The notes beneath the pieces are model-generated. The model did not search any database. It was not told where the DNA came from and saw only the letters and a list, made by a program, of their open reading frames with translations. This document shows, piece by piece, positions 38,249 to 49,939 of a stretch of DNA of 64,000 bases (the stretch's first letter is position 1; every line of letters begins with the position of its first letter). The stretch comes from Pontederia crassipes. Its lineage: Eukaryota; Streptophyta; Magnoliopsida; Commelinales; Pontederiaceae. The position numbers and the translations under genes were made by a program. The DNA is taken from assembly GCA_030549335.1 (NCBI GenBank), contig CM060195.1, positions 47,250,991 through 47,314,990 of the forward strand. Reading direction: 5' to 3'.

Positions 38249-39077
38249 AGTTGGTATCAGAGCAACATTTCTGGGACTGCTCAAGTTGGCGTTCGACGAT
38301 CAAGAAGAAATGACGTCAATTTCGGAAATGACGAATGAACCCGTCGCACCGGAGAAGGGCCGCCCCGAGTGAGGGCGCGCCCGCTCGAAGGACGCCTTGT
38401 CCGCCTTTGAGCAATGCCTCAGCCAATTCCAATTGGACGGGGGCGAGATGCAAGATCAACTGGCAATGCACGAGCGAGAGTTGAAGAAGACCGTGGATCT
38501 CGCAACGGTGCGGGACGAGATGACGTCGTTGTATACGCGGCTGGAGTCCATGGAGGCGACGATCATGGACATGCGGAAGACCTTGAACAATGGTCTCTCC
38601 AACATGCGGTTCGAGATGGAGCAATAGTTCAAAACCATGCGGGAAGAACTCAAGCGAAGCTATGGAGATGGACGGCATCCCGAGACGCCCCCCCCCCCCC
38701 CCGCATGAGGCAAGGATTGACGTGCCAAAGTCGCGGCCCTACAAAGGCGAGCGGTCGGCAAAGGAGATCAATGACTTCCTGTGGAACGTCCGGAGATACA
38801 TGGAGGCCTTGGACGTGACGTCCGAAGCGAGTACGGTGAAGATCGCATCCTTCTACTTGCAAGATGTGGTGAGTTTATGGTGGCGGTGCCATTGCGACGA
38901 TGTGGAATGTGGCAACGTCGAGCCCATTGAGAGGTGGGACGACTTCAAGAGGCAGCTGACGAATTACTTCTGCCCCGTCAAATCGGGATTGGATGCCAAG
39001 ATTGCATTGTTCAACATTTGCCAGAAGGGCACGTCTAGACACCGCACGGGTCGGTCGAGCGAAAAATGACCCCGTGA
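37711..39077 (+). mobile_element. Chromovirus fossil C, internally deleted, nested in the solo LTR
   Basis: Parts: 5' LTR 37711-38248 (about 538 bp); primer-binding site from about 38252; partial gag about 38311-39033; then a direct joint to the last 45 bp or so of an LTR. All of pol is missing. It is a close relative of fossil B. A 4-bp CGTG lies at both edges (37707-37710 and 39078-39081) and may be what is left of the target duplication. It is broken in a few places besides the large internal deletion. It must be younger than the solo LTR it interrupts. Confidence 0.8.
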
Positions 39078-40566
39078 CGTGAGTATGTGGAGAGAGAAAC
39101 GTGAGAGAGGATAAAAAGGAAAAGGAATTAGATAGGAAATATAATTTTATTTTAATTATGATTTTTCCGCTGAGGAAAATATTTATTGAAATTTTATAGG
39201 TCAATGACAAAAGGAATAAAAAAAATAGAGAAGAAAGACAATTGAAATTTATTTTATTAATAAATTTTATTTTATTATCAATTTTATAATTGTTTTGTTG
39301 TTATTATTATTGGAATATGATATATTGATTTTATTATTATTGATTGCTATCATACTTGAGTATATTATTATCATACCTGATAATAATATTATTTTATCAA
39401 ATCATATTATCATCATATCCAAACCTATAATTGATTATGATACCGATCCAATAGTCTTTCTGATTGGGTCTTGTTTCACCTAAATTAAATTGATGAAAGA
39501 TAGACGTCTTAGGTAAATAAGATAAAAGCTGAAAGCTGCTGGATTTCCATGTTATCTGATTGTCTCCAAGCCCTCGGGCCATATTGTTATTGAATTGAAT
39601 TGAATTGAATGTGGCAGATAGTGGACCTAAAGGTTTGAGGCGCCATCATCCTTTAGAGAAACTATAGCTGTCCTGTGTTTGGTCATGGTCCCCCGCCATT
39701 CACGAATAATTGTTAGCGCTATATTGTTGGGTGGATTGCCGTGGCACTGATCTCCCACTGACCTACATGAAAGAGACATGGAGTTTTCTTAGTTGAATTG
39801 AATAGATCATGGTCATTTGGATACTGGCGTTGACTGGCATTGCCTCCGCCCATTGAATCGAATGGAATTGTTATTGACCAATGACCATTGATATTGAATT
39901 AAAAATTGTTAAATTGAATAGTGTCATACTGATCAGACAATTAATTGCTAAATCAATATTGATGGATCATCTGATATTTTTCTGATCCTTCCTATTGATT
40001 TATGACTTTATTGTCCTATTGTTATGTTGAATCATCGATCCAATTGATTAGGCAATTATTAATTGCTATCTCTATTGATTGATCTTTTGACCATAACTTG
40101 ATATAGTTGCTCATATTGATAAAACATTATATTGTAAATTGATTATTATATTGATTGCTCAATTGACTCATCATTGATTATATCTTATTTTCGATTGAGC
40201 ATATTGATTATTTAATAGACCCTACGTACTGAGTATTTTTATACTCATGGATATTTTTCTGTACCTGGATCCGTGCAAATGAGAGAGCTTTGATAAAGGA
40301 TGTTACTGCAGGTGACTATGTCCAGTGACAGATGTTGCACATGTTCTAGATTTAGTGGTCTAGATTTTATTATTTCGCATTTATTAGAATTGCGAACTTA
40401 TTGATATTTTAATTATTTTGAATATTATGGATTATTAGCTATTATTATTGAAAAAGTCTTCCGCATTTATTGTTTATATTCCGCAAAAATGTTTTATAGA
40501 AAATTGAGTAGCGCCTTTGAGACAACTCTGAGCACGTGAAAGTCACATGAGTCTCGAGACGTTACA

Positions 40567-43500
40567 ATAAACTTTACAATATGTGAAAGCTATTAAAACT
40601 CAATACAATGACCTAGGGTCAAGACTCACATTTATACAATAATAAATTATATATCCATGTGCATGTCATCCGTCAGAGAAACCACCGTCCTTCTCGCCAT
40701 TATCATCATCTCATCCTGCATAGATTCAGGTACAAGAAAATATTCATGAGTATAAAAATACTTAGTATGTAGAGTCTAACTATGATAAATGAACACTAAT
40801 CAATGTTTCTCGAAAGTAGAATCAATAGAACACTAATCAATGTTTCTCGAAAGTAGAATCAATATAACAATAATCAATCTTGGACAATAAACAATACATT
40901 AATATAACACTAATCAATATAGCAATGAATCAATAAATCAATGATCAAGAGATATAATTAATAAATTGCAATTGAGCAGATGAACGTTACAATACGATAA
41001 TTAACGAATCAATATAGTAATAGATCGATTGTTCAATATAATAATGAACCAATATAACAATAACATGGATCAATGGATTAACATACCAATAGCTCGATGT
41101 ATGGATCAATGTGCCAATAAATCAATAGATTAATCCGGCTAAGGTCAGAAGATCAATAAATAACAATATCAATAGGATCAATTCATCAATAATACTCAAA
41201 ATAGAACCAACAAAATCAATTGAGTATATAAACAATGTCATATGATGATGAATCAATATACAATGAGTGAATATGATGATGGATCAATATCAATGGAGTA
41301 ATAGATCAATATAATTGATCAGGTTAAAATCAAAGACCAGTCAATAGCGATAACAATTAATAATTAACAATTATCGGATCAATATGACGTTGCTCAATTA
41401 ATAGAGAGCATTGAATCGATGATTCAATATAATAATAGGATAATAAAGCCATAGGAAAAGGTCAAATGACTGATCAATATCGATTTAACAATTAACAATA
41501 TCAATGATACCTGACCACCATGGTACTATTCAATTTAACAATTTTTAATTCAATATAAATGATAATTGGCCAATAACAATTTCATTCAATTCGATGGGCA
41601 AAGGCAATGTCAGTCAACGTTAGTATTCGAATCATGATCAATTCGTTTTGATTCGATTCAATTCGTTTCGATTCGATTTACCATATTTAGAGTTATCCGA
41701 TTTGGATCACTTGATCAGAGAAATTTCATGTCTCTTTTATGTAGGTTAGTGGAGGACTAAGCCACGGCAAGTTGTCCTCCAATAATAGCGTTAACAATGA
41801 TTTTTTATGGTGGGGGATCGTGACCATCACAAGATAGTCATTGCTTCTCTAAAGGATGACGTCTCGAACATTTAAGTACACTATCTGCCCCATACAATAA
41901 CAATATGACTCAGGGTGCTTAGAGACAATCAGATAATATGGAGATCCAATAATTTTCATCTTTTATCTTGTTACCTAACACATCTATCTTTGACACTTTA
42001 CTTTAGGTTTAACAAGATCAAATCAGAAGAAAACCACTAGATCAATACTATAATGACACGATTGAATATACTAACTATATGATCAATGTGATGACAATGA
42101 AGTTAGATATGAATATGCTATAATCAAATAAGATAATAATCACATGATCATATACGATAATAATATAACCAAATGCGATAATAATAACATCATATATGAT
42201 GACAACATAATCAAGTAGGTCAAAGATCTGATCAAGAACACTCGATAATAAGGTCAATATATCAATACTACACTTAATATCATGATAAGGTGTGATAATA
42301 ACAATACAATCAATGATAATGATATTTTGGTCAGATAGGCTTATACTATGATAAAAAAATATGATCTGATGGGGTAATATGATCAATATCAAAATAAGAT
42401 ATAATAATAACAATATGACCAGATATGATGACAATATGATTAAGATGATAATCAAATGATTAAGAATAATCAACAATACTAATGACTCAATTTAATATCA
42501 ATAAATTCATAAAAGATGTATTCTATCCTCCTGAACCCGACCTACATCGGGTGGAACTCGGACCGTGTTCGGGGACGTCCAATCTGTCTCGGCCATGGTA
42601 AACTTGGGTCGGATTGGCCACGGTTCACGTCTATGTTCGATCCTCCACACTCATGTTTTGCCGAAGCTAAACCTGATCACGCTCCTCGAAACCCAGGTCG
42701 GGTTCAACGAACTCGGTTCGGTTCTGACTTTAATTTAGTCTTGGTTCGTTAGAATCTGGCCTGGGTTCTGCCACTATCGGGAATTCATGTTTTTTGATGC
42801 AACTTCTGATCGTTGTATCTGTACCATACAATGTTCGGTCGATGTAATATCTATATCAATGAAATGTTGATAGAAAGGAGAGAAGAATATGATTCAATGT
42901 CGTGAAAAATTGACGCAATGGGAATCCCCTACGTACCTTAAGTTAGTTGAAAAACTAACTAGGAATCATTGTGTTTGTTGGTTGCACGAATGTCGATACT
43001 TTGATCGATAATTTTTCTGCGATGAGATTTTGTAACTGCACTCTTAGGTGTCTTGATTTGTAAGAAAATGAAGAAGAAAGAGAGGCTAGTGGTGCAGAAT
43101 TCTTTGAAGGCTAGTAATCCTTTTTAGCCACTCTTTAGGTCCTACTTATAATTCTTAATTAGGGTTTTTTACTCACCTTGGGCCTTAAGTTAATTCTTCA
43201 TTAATCATGACCATCCATCATTAATTACCTCATGTCAAATATTTAGATTTAATTAAATTCAAATTTCATTATTTATTCCATAATAATACTTTTAAAAAAT
43301 CTATCTATACTCAAATTCATTTTTATCTCTTTCATAACTTCTTTCAATCAAACTCTACTTTCACCTTTTTCCTTTTATTTCCTTCTTTTCTCTAATTTTC
43401 AGAATTATTTAATTTCATAATATTTTATCATTTAATTTTTGGATTAAAATAATAATAAATATTATTTTGATGGCTAAAATATTTTTAAGCCATAAAACTC

Positions 43501-43682
43501 TCAATCCTCTTCTATGTGGAGTTCTATGTTCATTAAATATTATTTTGGACCTCAAATTAAATTGAAATCCCTAATCTCACTCTAATTATAATTCCTACTC
43601 CAAATAGAGCATAATCTTTCTTTAACAATTGAGCTTAGGTAAAATTACATTATTCCCCCTATTGAAATTTTGGAGTGTTACA
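40567..43682 (-). mobile_element. Related long LTR remnant in inverse orientation
   Basis: Read on the minus strand it begins TGTAACACTCC at 43682 and is recognisably similar to the solo LTR from about 42480 down to about 40720, in inverse order: GTATTTTTATACTCATG, ATTGCCT.TGCCCAT and TTATCTGATTGTCTC blocks are shared. The end opposite 43682 is not clear. A GC-richer insertion-like piece lies at about 42520-42780. No coding region or second LTR seen. Confidence 0.6.
40791..40864. repeat. 37-bp tandem duplication
   Basis: Two near-identical copies beginning GAACACTAATCAATG and containing TTTCTCGAAAGTAGAATC, inside the inverse LTR remnant. Confidence 0.9.
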
Positions 43683-45208
43683 TGTGAGTTTCTTTGAGTT
43701 CAATGCCATTTTATTTTTAATCTTACTAAGTCCACGAGCATCTTTTTATGGTAAAAAATCTAATAGCTTGTGAAATTTCATGTACTGTCATATTATTTAT
43801 CATTGCAAGCTTGCAACAATATCCTATGGCAGGTTCTGAATGTTGTTGTATTTGTTACTTTTCCCTTTGAAATAATTTGCACTTACCTTCAAGATTTTTC
43901 CTCTAAATAAGTGATTAGAATGCTAGTTATATTTTTTGCGCCGTCTTATGGATTCCAACATTCTAAAGCTTTATAGTTGAGGAAATAAAGGATGATTCAA
44001 GGTCAGTTATCTTTATTATGAATGGAAGATAAATTGTTATTCATGACTTTTTATCTTCTTTCATACATTCTTCTAATTAATGATATTATGAATGGAAGAT
44101 AAATAGTGAGTGCTTCCACCCAGCCAAGTAGTAAGACCCACCTTACTTTTTCTCCTCATCGTCTTCCTCCTTCGGTGTTGTCATATGCTCCTCCGAGGCG
44201 CCATTTGAACAAAGAATATATTTTAATGAATAAAATATTTTATTTAGAAGAATATAATATTTGTTTGATTCAAAATAATAAATTTTGAATATATTATATT
44301 TTATCATAAATACTCAACATTTAATTATTGTTATTATTATAAAAATAATATAATAATATATAGTTAAATTATAAAAAATAAAAGAAATGGTAAAAGATGG
44401 AAATAGTGAAATTATATGTATTCCTTCATTTCGATGAAATAAAAAATTACTATTTTCAAGAATATAATGATGGTATCACGATTTTTAAGATGATTTCATA
44501 AAAAATGTGTTTTTGAAATAAGCATTTATTCCTTACATTTTTCTGCAACCAAACACCGCCCGCATCCAGCCGGCGCCACAGTTAGTTAACTCCCAGGCCT
44601 GCCCCGCCAAATACGGTTGTAACAGTTTGGGTTTTTACTCCATGTATATGTGAATCATTGTTTTAATCTCCCCCATCAGTTGATCTTGTTATTAATTGTG
44701 GAGTCTCCGTTAAAGTTCCCTATTTGTAGATTGTCATTTCCTAAAGAATGCTTGGCACTTTCTATGGCAACCTTAAGTCATATTACATACAAATGTTTTT
44801 TTTTCTTTTCTTCCAGTTCATTGGTTTGGTTTACTTTAATGACTGCAATGAGTTTTTCTTAATCGTCTGCAAAGTCATAGTGTGTCATATGTTGCTATTC
44901 GCTAATTGCCCATGAGCTCCATGCATTTGTACATCGCTGTTCTAATCTCCTCGTAAAAGTTAATCTTAGTAACCTTATGCATAAATTGTCATTAGAACCC
45001 TTATGATACTAACAAAAATTATTTTCATTATAACATATATGATTATGTTTCATCTTTGAACTGTGTGATGGTTCCATGTTATATATTCTCATTGCCATTT
45101 AGATAACACAAACATAATTTGAAGAGACATCACCCCTGTTATATACATACACACATTTGTGCAACTCTCTTCCCCTTTATCTAACTCTCTCACTCTCTCT
45201 CTCTCTCT

Positions 45209-45263
<55 letters not shown>

Positions 45264-46551
45264 CTTTTTTCATTTATGTTGACTCATCTTTGTAACTTAG
45301 TGGAGACATTATGAATGAAAGATAAATGGTGAGTGCACAATTAAATTCCATATTAAGAATAATAATAATAATGGATCTTAGGTATTTGTTGAGTTAAATA
45401 GTCTTTTTTTTCTCCTTTTTATTTAATGGTGGTCCTCAAGAGAAAGTATTTAAATTTTGCACGTCACTCTTAATTCTTAAATATTGGAAAAATATATATA
45501 ATTGTTCATCCTTCTCTATGTGGGCATCATAATTTATACTTTTTTTTGTGATAAAAGAGCATATATGTTAATAATAAAAAAAGATAAATCATAAAAAAAT
45601 ATTACATGCCTTGTAAATGTTTATGATTTATATACATTTTTTAAATTTTGAAATATTTAAAATAATAGTTAAAATATGTTAATCTCTTCTCATCTAAACA
45701 TCTGTCATTGTACTATTTAAGAAGACTTTATATGTCATTATTATACATATAAACTTAAAATTAATAAATATTATTTATTACCCCCTTATAATTGAAGTCT
45801 ATAATTCAAAAAGTTTTTTAAAGTCAACTATGGGCATAATTTGACATTTGTCTTATTAACATGTTTTCTAATAGTATATATTCAATGTATTTGTTTATAT
45901 AAAAGTATTCATATTATTTCTAATCATGCAAAGCAGAGGGTTGACTTGTTACTTCGTAAATTTCAGACCTTATAGTTCAACCATTGTGATTTATAGCATA
46001 TTTAATAAGTTAATCTCGCTTTTTAGAGACAAAATGATTATAGGCTAATTTTTTACACACAACTCCAAAGTAAATAATTTCACATTCTACCAAAAATAGA
46101 CTTCAAGATCCTTTTCATAATATATTATTCATCTTTTTTTAAGTGAAACATGTTCAAAATGAGATTAAAAAATGAAGTAATGAAGTATGGATAAAATGAA
46201 GATATGAATTTAAATACATACTAGGCATATAAATATAAGCACCGAAAAGTAAACATTGAACATAAAAACATTGATATTGAGCTCACTACAAGCGAATATT
46301 AACTAACACATGAATCATTGTTTGTCCACAATCCATGTGACACCATATCCATCCAAGAAAGAGCAATGGATAAATATGGACTAATTAAGGATCATGGCAG
46401 GGTTCGTCAATGCCTATTGATGTGAATCCACATTAATTGCTATATTCAATCTATAGCATTGTTACTACTTGGTTGCAATGACCATGAAATCATAAGAAAA
46501 ATAGTGGTCAAGCATAGGAGTTGACATGATAATGATAAATATATATAATGA
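43683..46551. other. AT-rich intergenic stretch with simple repeats
   Basis: About 2.9 kb without a recognisable gene. A phrase like ATTATGAATGGAAGATAAAT recurs near 44010, 44090 and 45310, suggesting small old duplications. 44540-44620 is briefly GC-rich. Confidence 0.5.
45186..45260. repeat. Compound (CT)n-(AT)n microsatellite
   Basis: CT repeats at about 45186-45208, then AT repeats at about 45216-45260. Confidence 0.9.
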
Positions 46552-47834
46552 GAAAAATTAGGGTGAGAACAAAAAAATTGATCTCGCCCTCAAATCAATG
46601 AATCTCGCTCGTCCAAATGTCATTTTGCGCACATCGACGGTCCACATCTCATGAGAGCTGAACTGGCCATTCTGGAAAAAGAAAATTGAACCGGCGCATG
46701 CCTATCTCCCGATCTGCACTTCGCCAGGTGAAAGGAGAGGCGATGCCAGACACCCGGCAGCCTACGCCAAATGGCCGACGACATTGCCAACTCGAGAGGG
46801 AGATCAATGAGAGCGCGGGGATCAAGGGTTGCGGCGATGACACTTCATCTGCAACAGCAACGGATCATCATCATCCATGACTCCATCATATACTTTGCCG
46901 CTGCCATCATGTCTGGTCTCCCCAACGCCAGACTTATTCTCATCTTCCCCGATCACTTCCATCGCCATTGGCCTTTACTTGCCTTCGCCTGAGTTGCTCG
47001 GAGGGACCTCGATTTCAGGATGGAGTCGCGAATCGGATGGTGTCATGCGCATCTATGAGGCACGTGACATTGTGGGCGGCGAGGATGGAGACGGTGGTGC
47101 CCTCGACGGCAAAGCGTTGGTGTGATGATGATTTGGGTATGAGACCGGGCGTTCTCGGAGGACGTGGCGATGGGGATGAAGGGGATTTGGAAGGAGGGAG
47201 GTCATTGGATCGGTGGGAAAGAGGGGAGATCAGCTGTGAAAGGGAAGATCGGCGACTATGAAAGGAAGATCAGACTGGAAAGGGGGGAGATCAGCGTCGA
47301 GACTGTGGCCTCGGCCTTTGAGAGGAAGCTCGTGGCAAGAAGGCCGAGCAATGCAGGGCCTATGTTTTGACCTCGCACACTCGAGATCGCCCGACGACCT
47401 CGCCCGATAGCTGACAGCCTCGACCTCGCCCGATGTCCGGCGACCTCGCCCACATGAGATCGCCCGGAGACTTCGCTCGACGCCCGACAACCATGCTTGC
47501 TTGAGAATGCCCGACGACCTTGCCTGCTCGACACCCGACGACCTCGCCTGACGCTCACAACCTCAACCTCGCCTGCTTGACGCCCAATGACCTTGCTTGC
47601 TCAGCACCCGTCCGCTCAATGCCCGATGACTCTTCGCTCTCACAAATTGGGTTCCCTCTTTCCTTTTGCTTCAACCGATCTACCAATCTCCTTCTGACTC
47701 ATCCATTTTTTTTAAAATGGCCGAATCAACTTACAAGTACATGATGCAATATGAAGCGTTGAAGCATTATTATAATGGTTGTGATTCAAAGATTTGTGGG
47801 TGAGATCCATTTCTTTGATTACACCCTAATTTTC
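46552..47834. mobile_element. Small TIR element with GC-rich interior (Pack-MULE-like candidate)
   Basis: Outer sequences form imperfect inverted repeats of about 50 bp. Left reads GAAAAATTAGGGTGAGAACA then TTGATCTCGCCCTCAAATC; the right end, reverse-complemented, reads GAAAATTAGGGTGTAATCA then TGGATCTCACCCACAAATC. The interior of about 1.1 kb is far more GC-rich than the surroundings. No transposase and no clear 9-bp target duplication were seen, so superfamily assignment is tentative. Confidence 0.6.
47380..47630. repeat. Degenerate minisatellite of about 20-30 bp units
   Basis: Repeated GCCCGACGACCTCGCC-type words with variable spacers, inside the TIR element. About eight to ten units can be discerned. 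Confidence 0.65.
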
Positions 47835-49939
47835 CTGTATGTATGTATGTATATGTACAATATAATAACATGATCATGAGAATTACATAGACAACACACA
47901 TACACAATATAATCTTAGTTCATTTTAATGTGATGAGATTAAGATATATAGTTACATTCTGAAATTTTATTATTTTAAATTAGCAATGAAATATTTTTAA
48001 AATGGCATACATCCATTTGAGTCATTTAGCACTAATCAAATAATTCAAGTGCTTCATTTGCTAAACACTTTTATTGATTGGTCTCTAAAAATGAATCGCT
48101 AATCACTAATATTTATTCTTTAATTAAATTATTATTATGGATGTTCAGAAGTTAGATTGCTAAACACTTCATATTTATTTTTTTTATTTTACATTCTTTA
48201 ACATAAAAAATTCAATATTAACACATGAAAATAGCTTTTAGTACGTAATTTTTCCATATATTTTAAGTTTTTTTGCATACTTTTAAAGAGCATTTACTGC
48301 ATTATCTTTTCATATTACCTAGCAATATCCATTACCTAACAAAAAGATTCGTATCTATTAAATTATTTAATATGTACAAGTAATCTTTCATATACAACTT
48401 TTATGTCACTATATAACGTTTACTAACTTTATCACTAATATTAATTTAAATATTATATAATCCAACTAAAAACTCAAATAAAATCAATAAATTAAATAAA
48501 TATAACTATAAATATTTCATTAATTTTTTAAATGAAAATAATGGAAATGTATATAATATTTAGAATAATAACTAAATAATAATATGCAATTCATGTGAAT
48601 AACAATAATAAAATATCATATAAATAAATTAATATTATTAATTATGATGGCAATAATATTATTTATTGTTGTTATATGAATTTTTGTATTATTTATATAT
48701 TTTATTTGTCTAAGATTAGAAATGACAAGAATAAAAATAAAAATAAAAATAGATTGTCACTTGGGTGACAATTTAGATAGATATCCCCTTCCTAGTTAAT
48801 ATGAATTGACACTTCATAAATAATCTGCATTTCTAGACAACTTAAATTATCTGAAAATTAAAATAAAATAAATAAGGTAATATAGTGGAACCAAATAATT
48901 TAACTTTTACTTATAGGAAAACGTCCCTTGGTACTATGATGGCATACAACTATCGGTCACTAGTATATTTTACCATAATGATAACAAGGTTTGTTCAATG
49001 AATGCTTGGAGCGACAACAGTTTGATATGTCGAGGCTACTGTTAGAGACGTCAATGTCACATCTAGAGATGGCAGAGACCACAACAAGTGATGTCGACAA
49101 TGAAAAGAAACTTATCACGAGAAAATGCCAACTTCTTGGGTTCATATTCTTAATGGGAATAGTTATGTCTACCTAAATTTTCTTCTCATTTATGTTTTTA
49201 AGTAATAATTGTTGCCGCTTATTGTAATTTCTATTATATTGGATATGAGAATAAAAAGGTAGAACATATAAATATTACTATAAAATGTAAAATAATTTTT
49301 TGACTTTAATTATAAAATACAAAAACTATATTTTTATTTGATTTATCATGTGTTAATTATATCATTAATGGAACAAACAACACGTTTTTATTATATTTAT
49401 GTAGCAGTATAAGTAATAAATATTTTTATTACCTATTTTATTTACATTAAACATTTGATGTGATATTCATCTACTATAATTATTACAAAATATGAATATC
49501 AACAAACACCATTACATAACATATAAAAGTATCATTGTAAATTTTAGAAAATTAATTTTTTGAAATATATTAAACAACAATGCCATTTAAATCAAAGTAA
49601 AAAAAATCATTATATTACACATAATAACTAGTCAAAATCATAAATGTTATCAAAACAAGAAATCAAATTTTTTACTAATTTAAATTGGTTAAATTATTTA
49701 TATCAAATATTAAGATATTATAATGAATTATTATTTTTATAAAATATTTTAGATTTTTTTGGTCAGATATAAAATATTTTAGTAAAATTTTTGTAATCTT
49801 CTCTTTGAAAATATTTTTTTAAAACTTTTAATGCTTAAGTTTGTATTCAAGTGACTAACAAGTGAATTTACTATATCAAAATTTCATTAAATTATTTGCA
49901 CAAAGTGAATTAATTTTATATCATGATGAAACTTTTTTA
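47835..49939. other. AT-rich stretch with one small unassigned open frame
   Basis: Mostly AT-rich and featureless. A 61-codon plus-strand frame at 48991-49176 (begins MFNECLERQQFDMSRLLLET) has less biased composition than its surroundings and a hydrophobic end. It has no splice partner or family match that I can see. It may be a relic exon. Confidence 0.35.

Larger units (their letters stand above)
36775..40566 (+). mobile_element. Long solo LTR (Ty3/gypsy type, Tekay-like by its ends) with a nested insertion
   Basis: Starts TGTAACGACCCC and ends CTCGAGACGTTACA. Direct 5-bp repeats ATAAA flank it at 36770-36774 and 40567-40571, so it is a clean insertion with a target duplication. Subtracting the nested fossil C (37711-39077) leaves about 2.4 kb and no coding region, as for a solo LTR left after recombination. 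The lineage is inferred only from the TGTAAC/GTTACA ends and the length. Confidence 0.7.

Noticed and set aside
42075-42476. 133-residue Ile-rich minus-strand frame
   Set aside because: It is an AT-rich LTR remnant with repeated AATCA/ATGAT words. Composition explains the frame.
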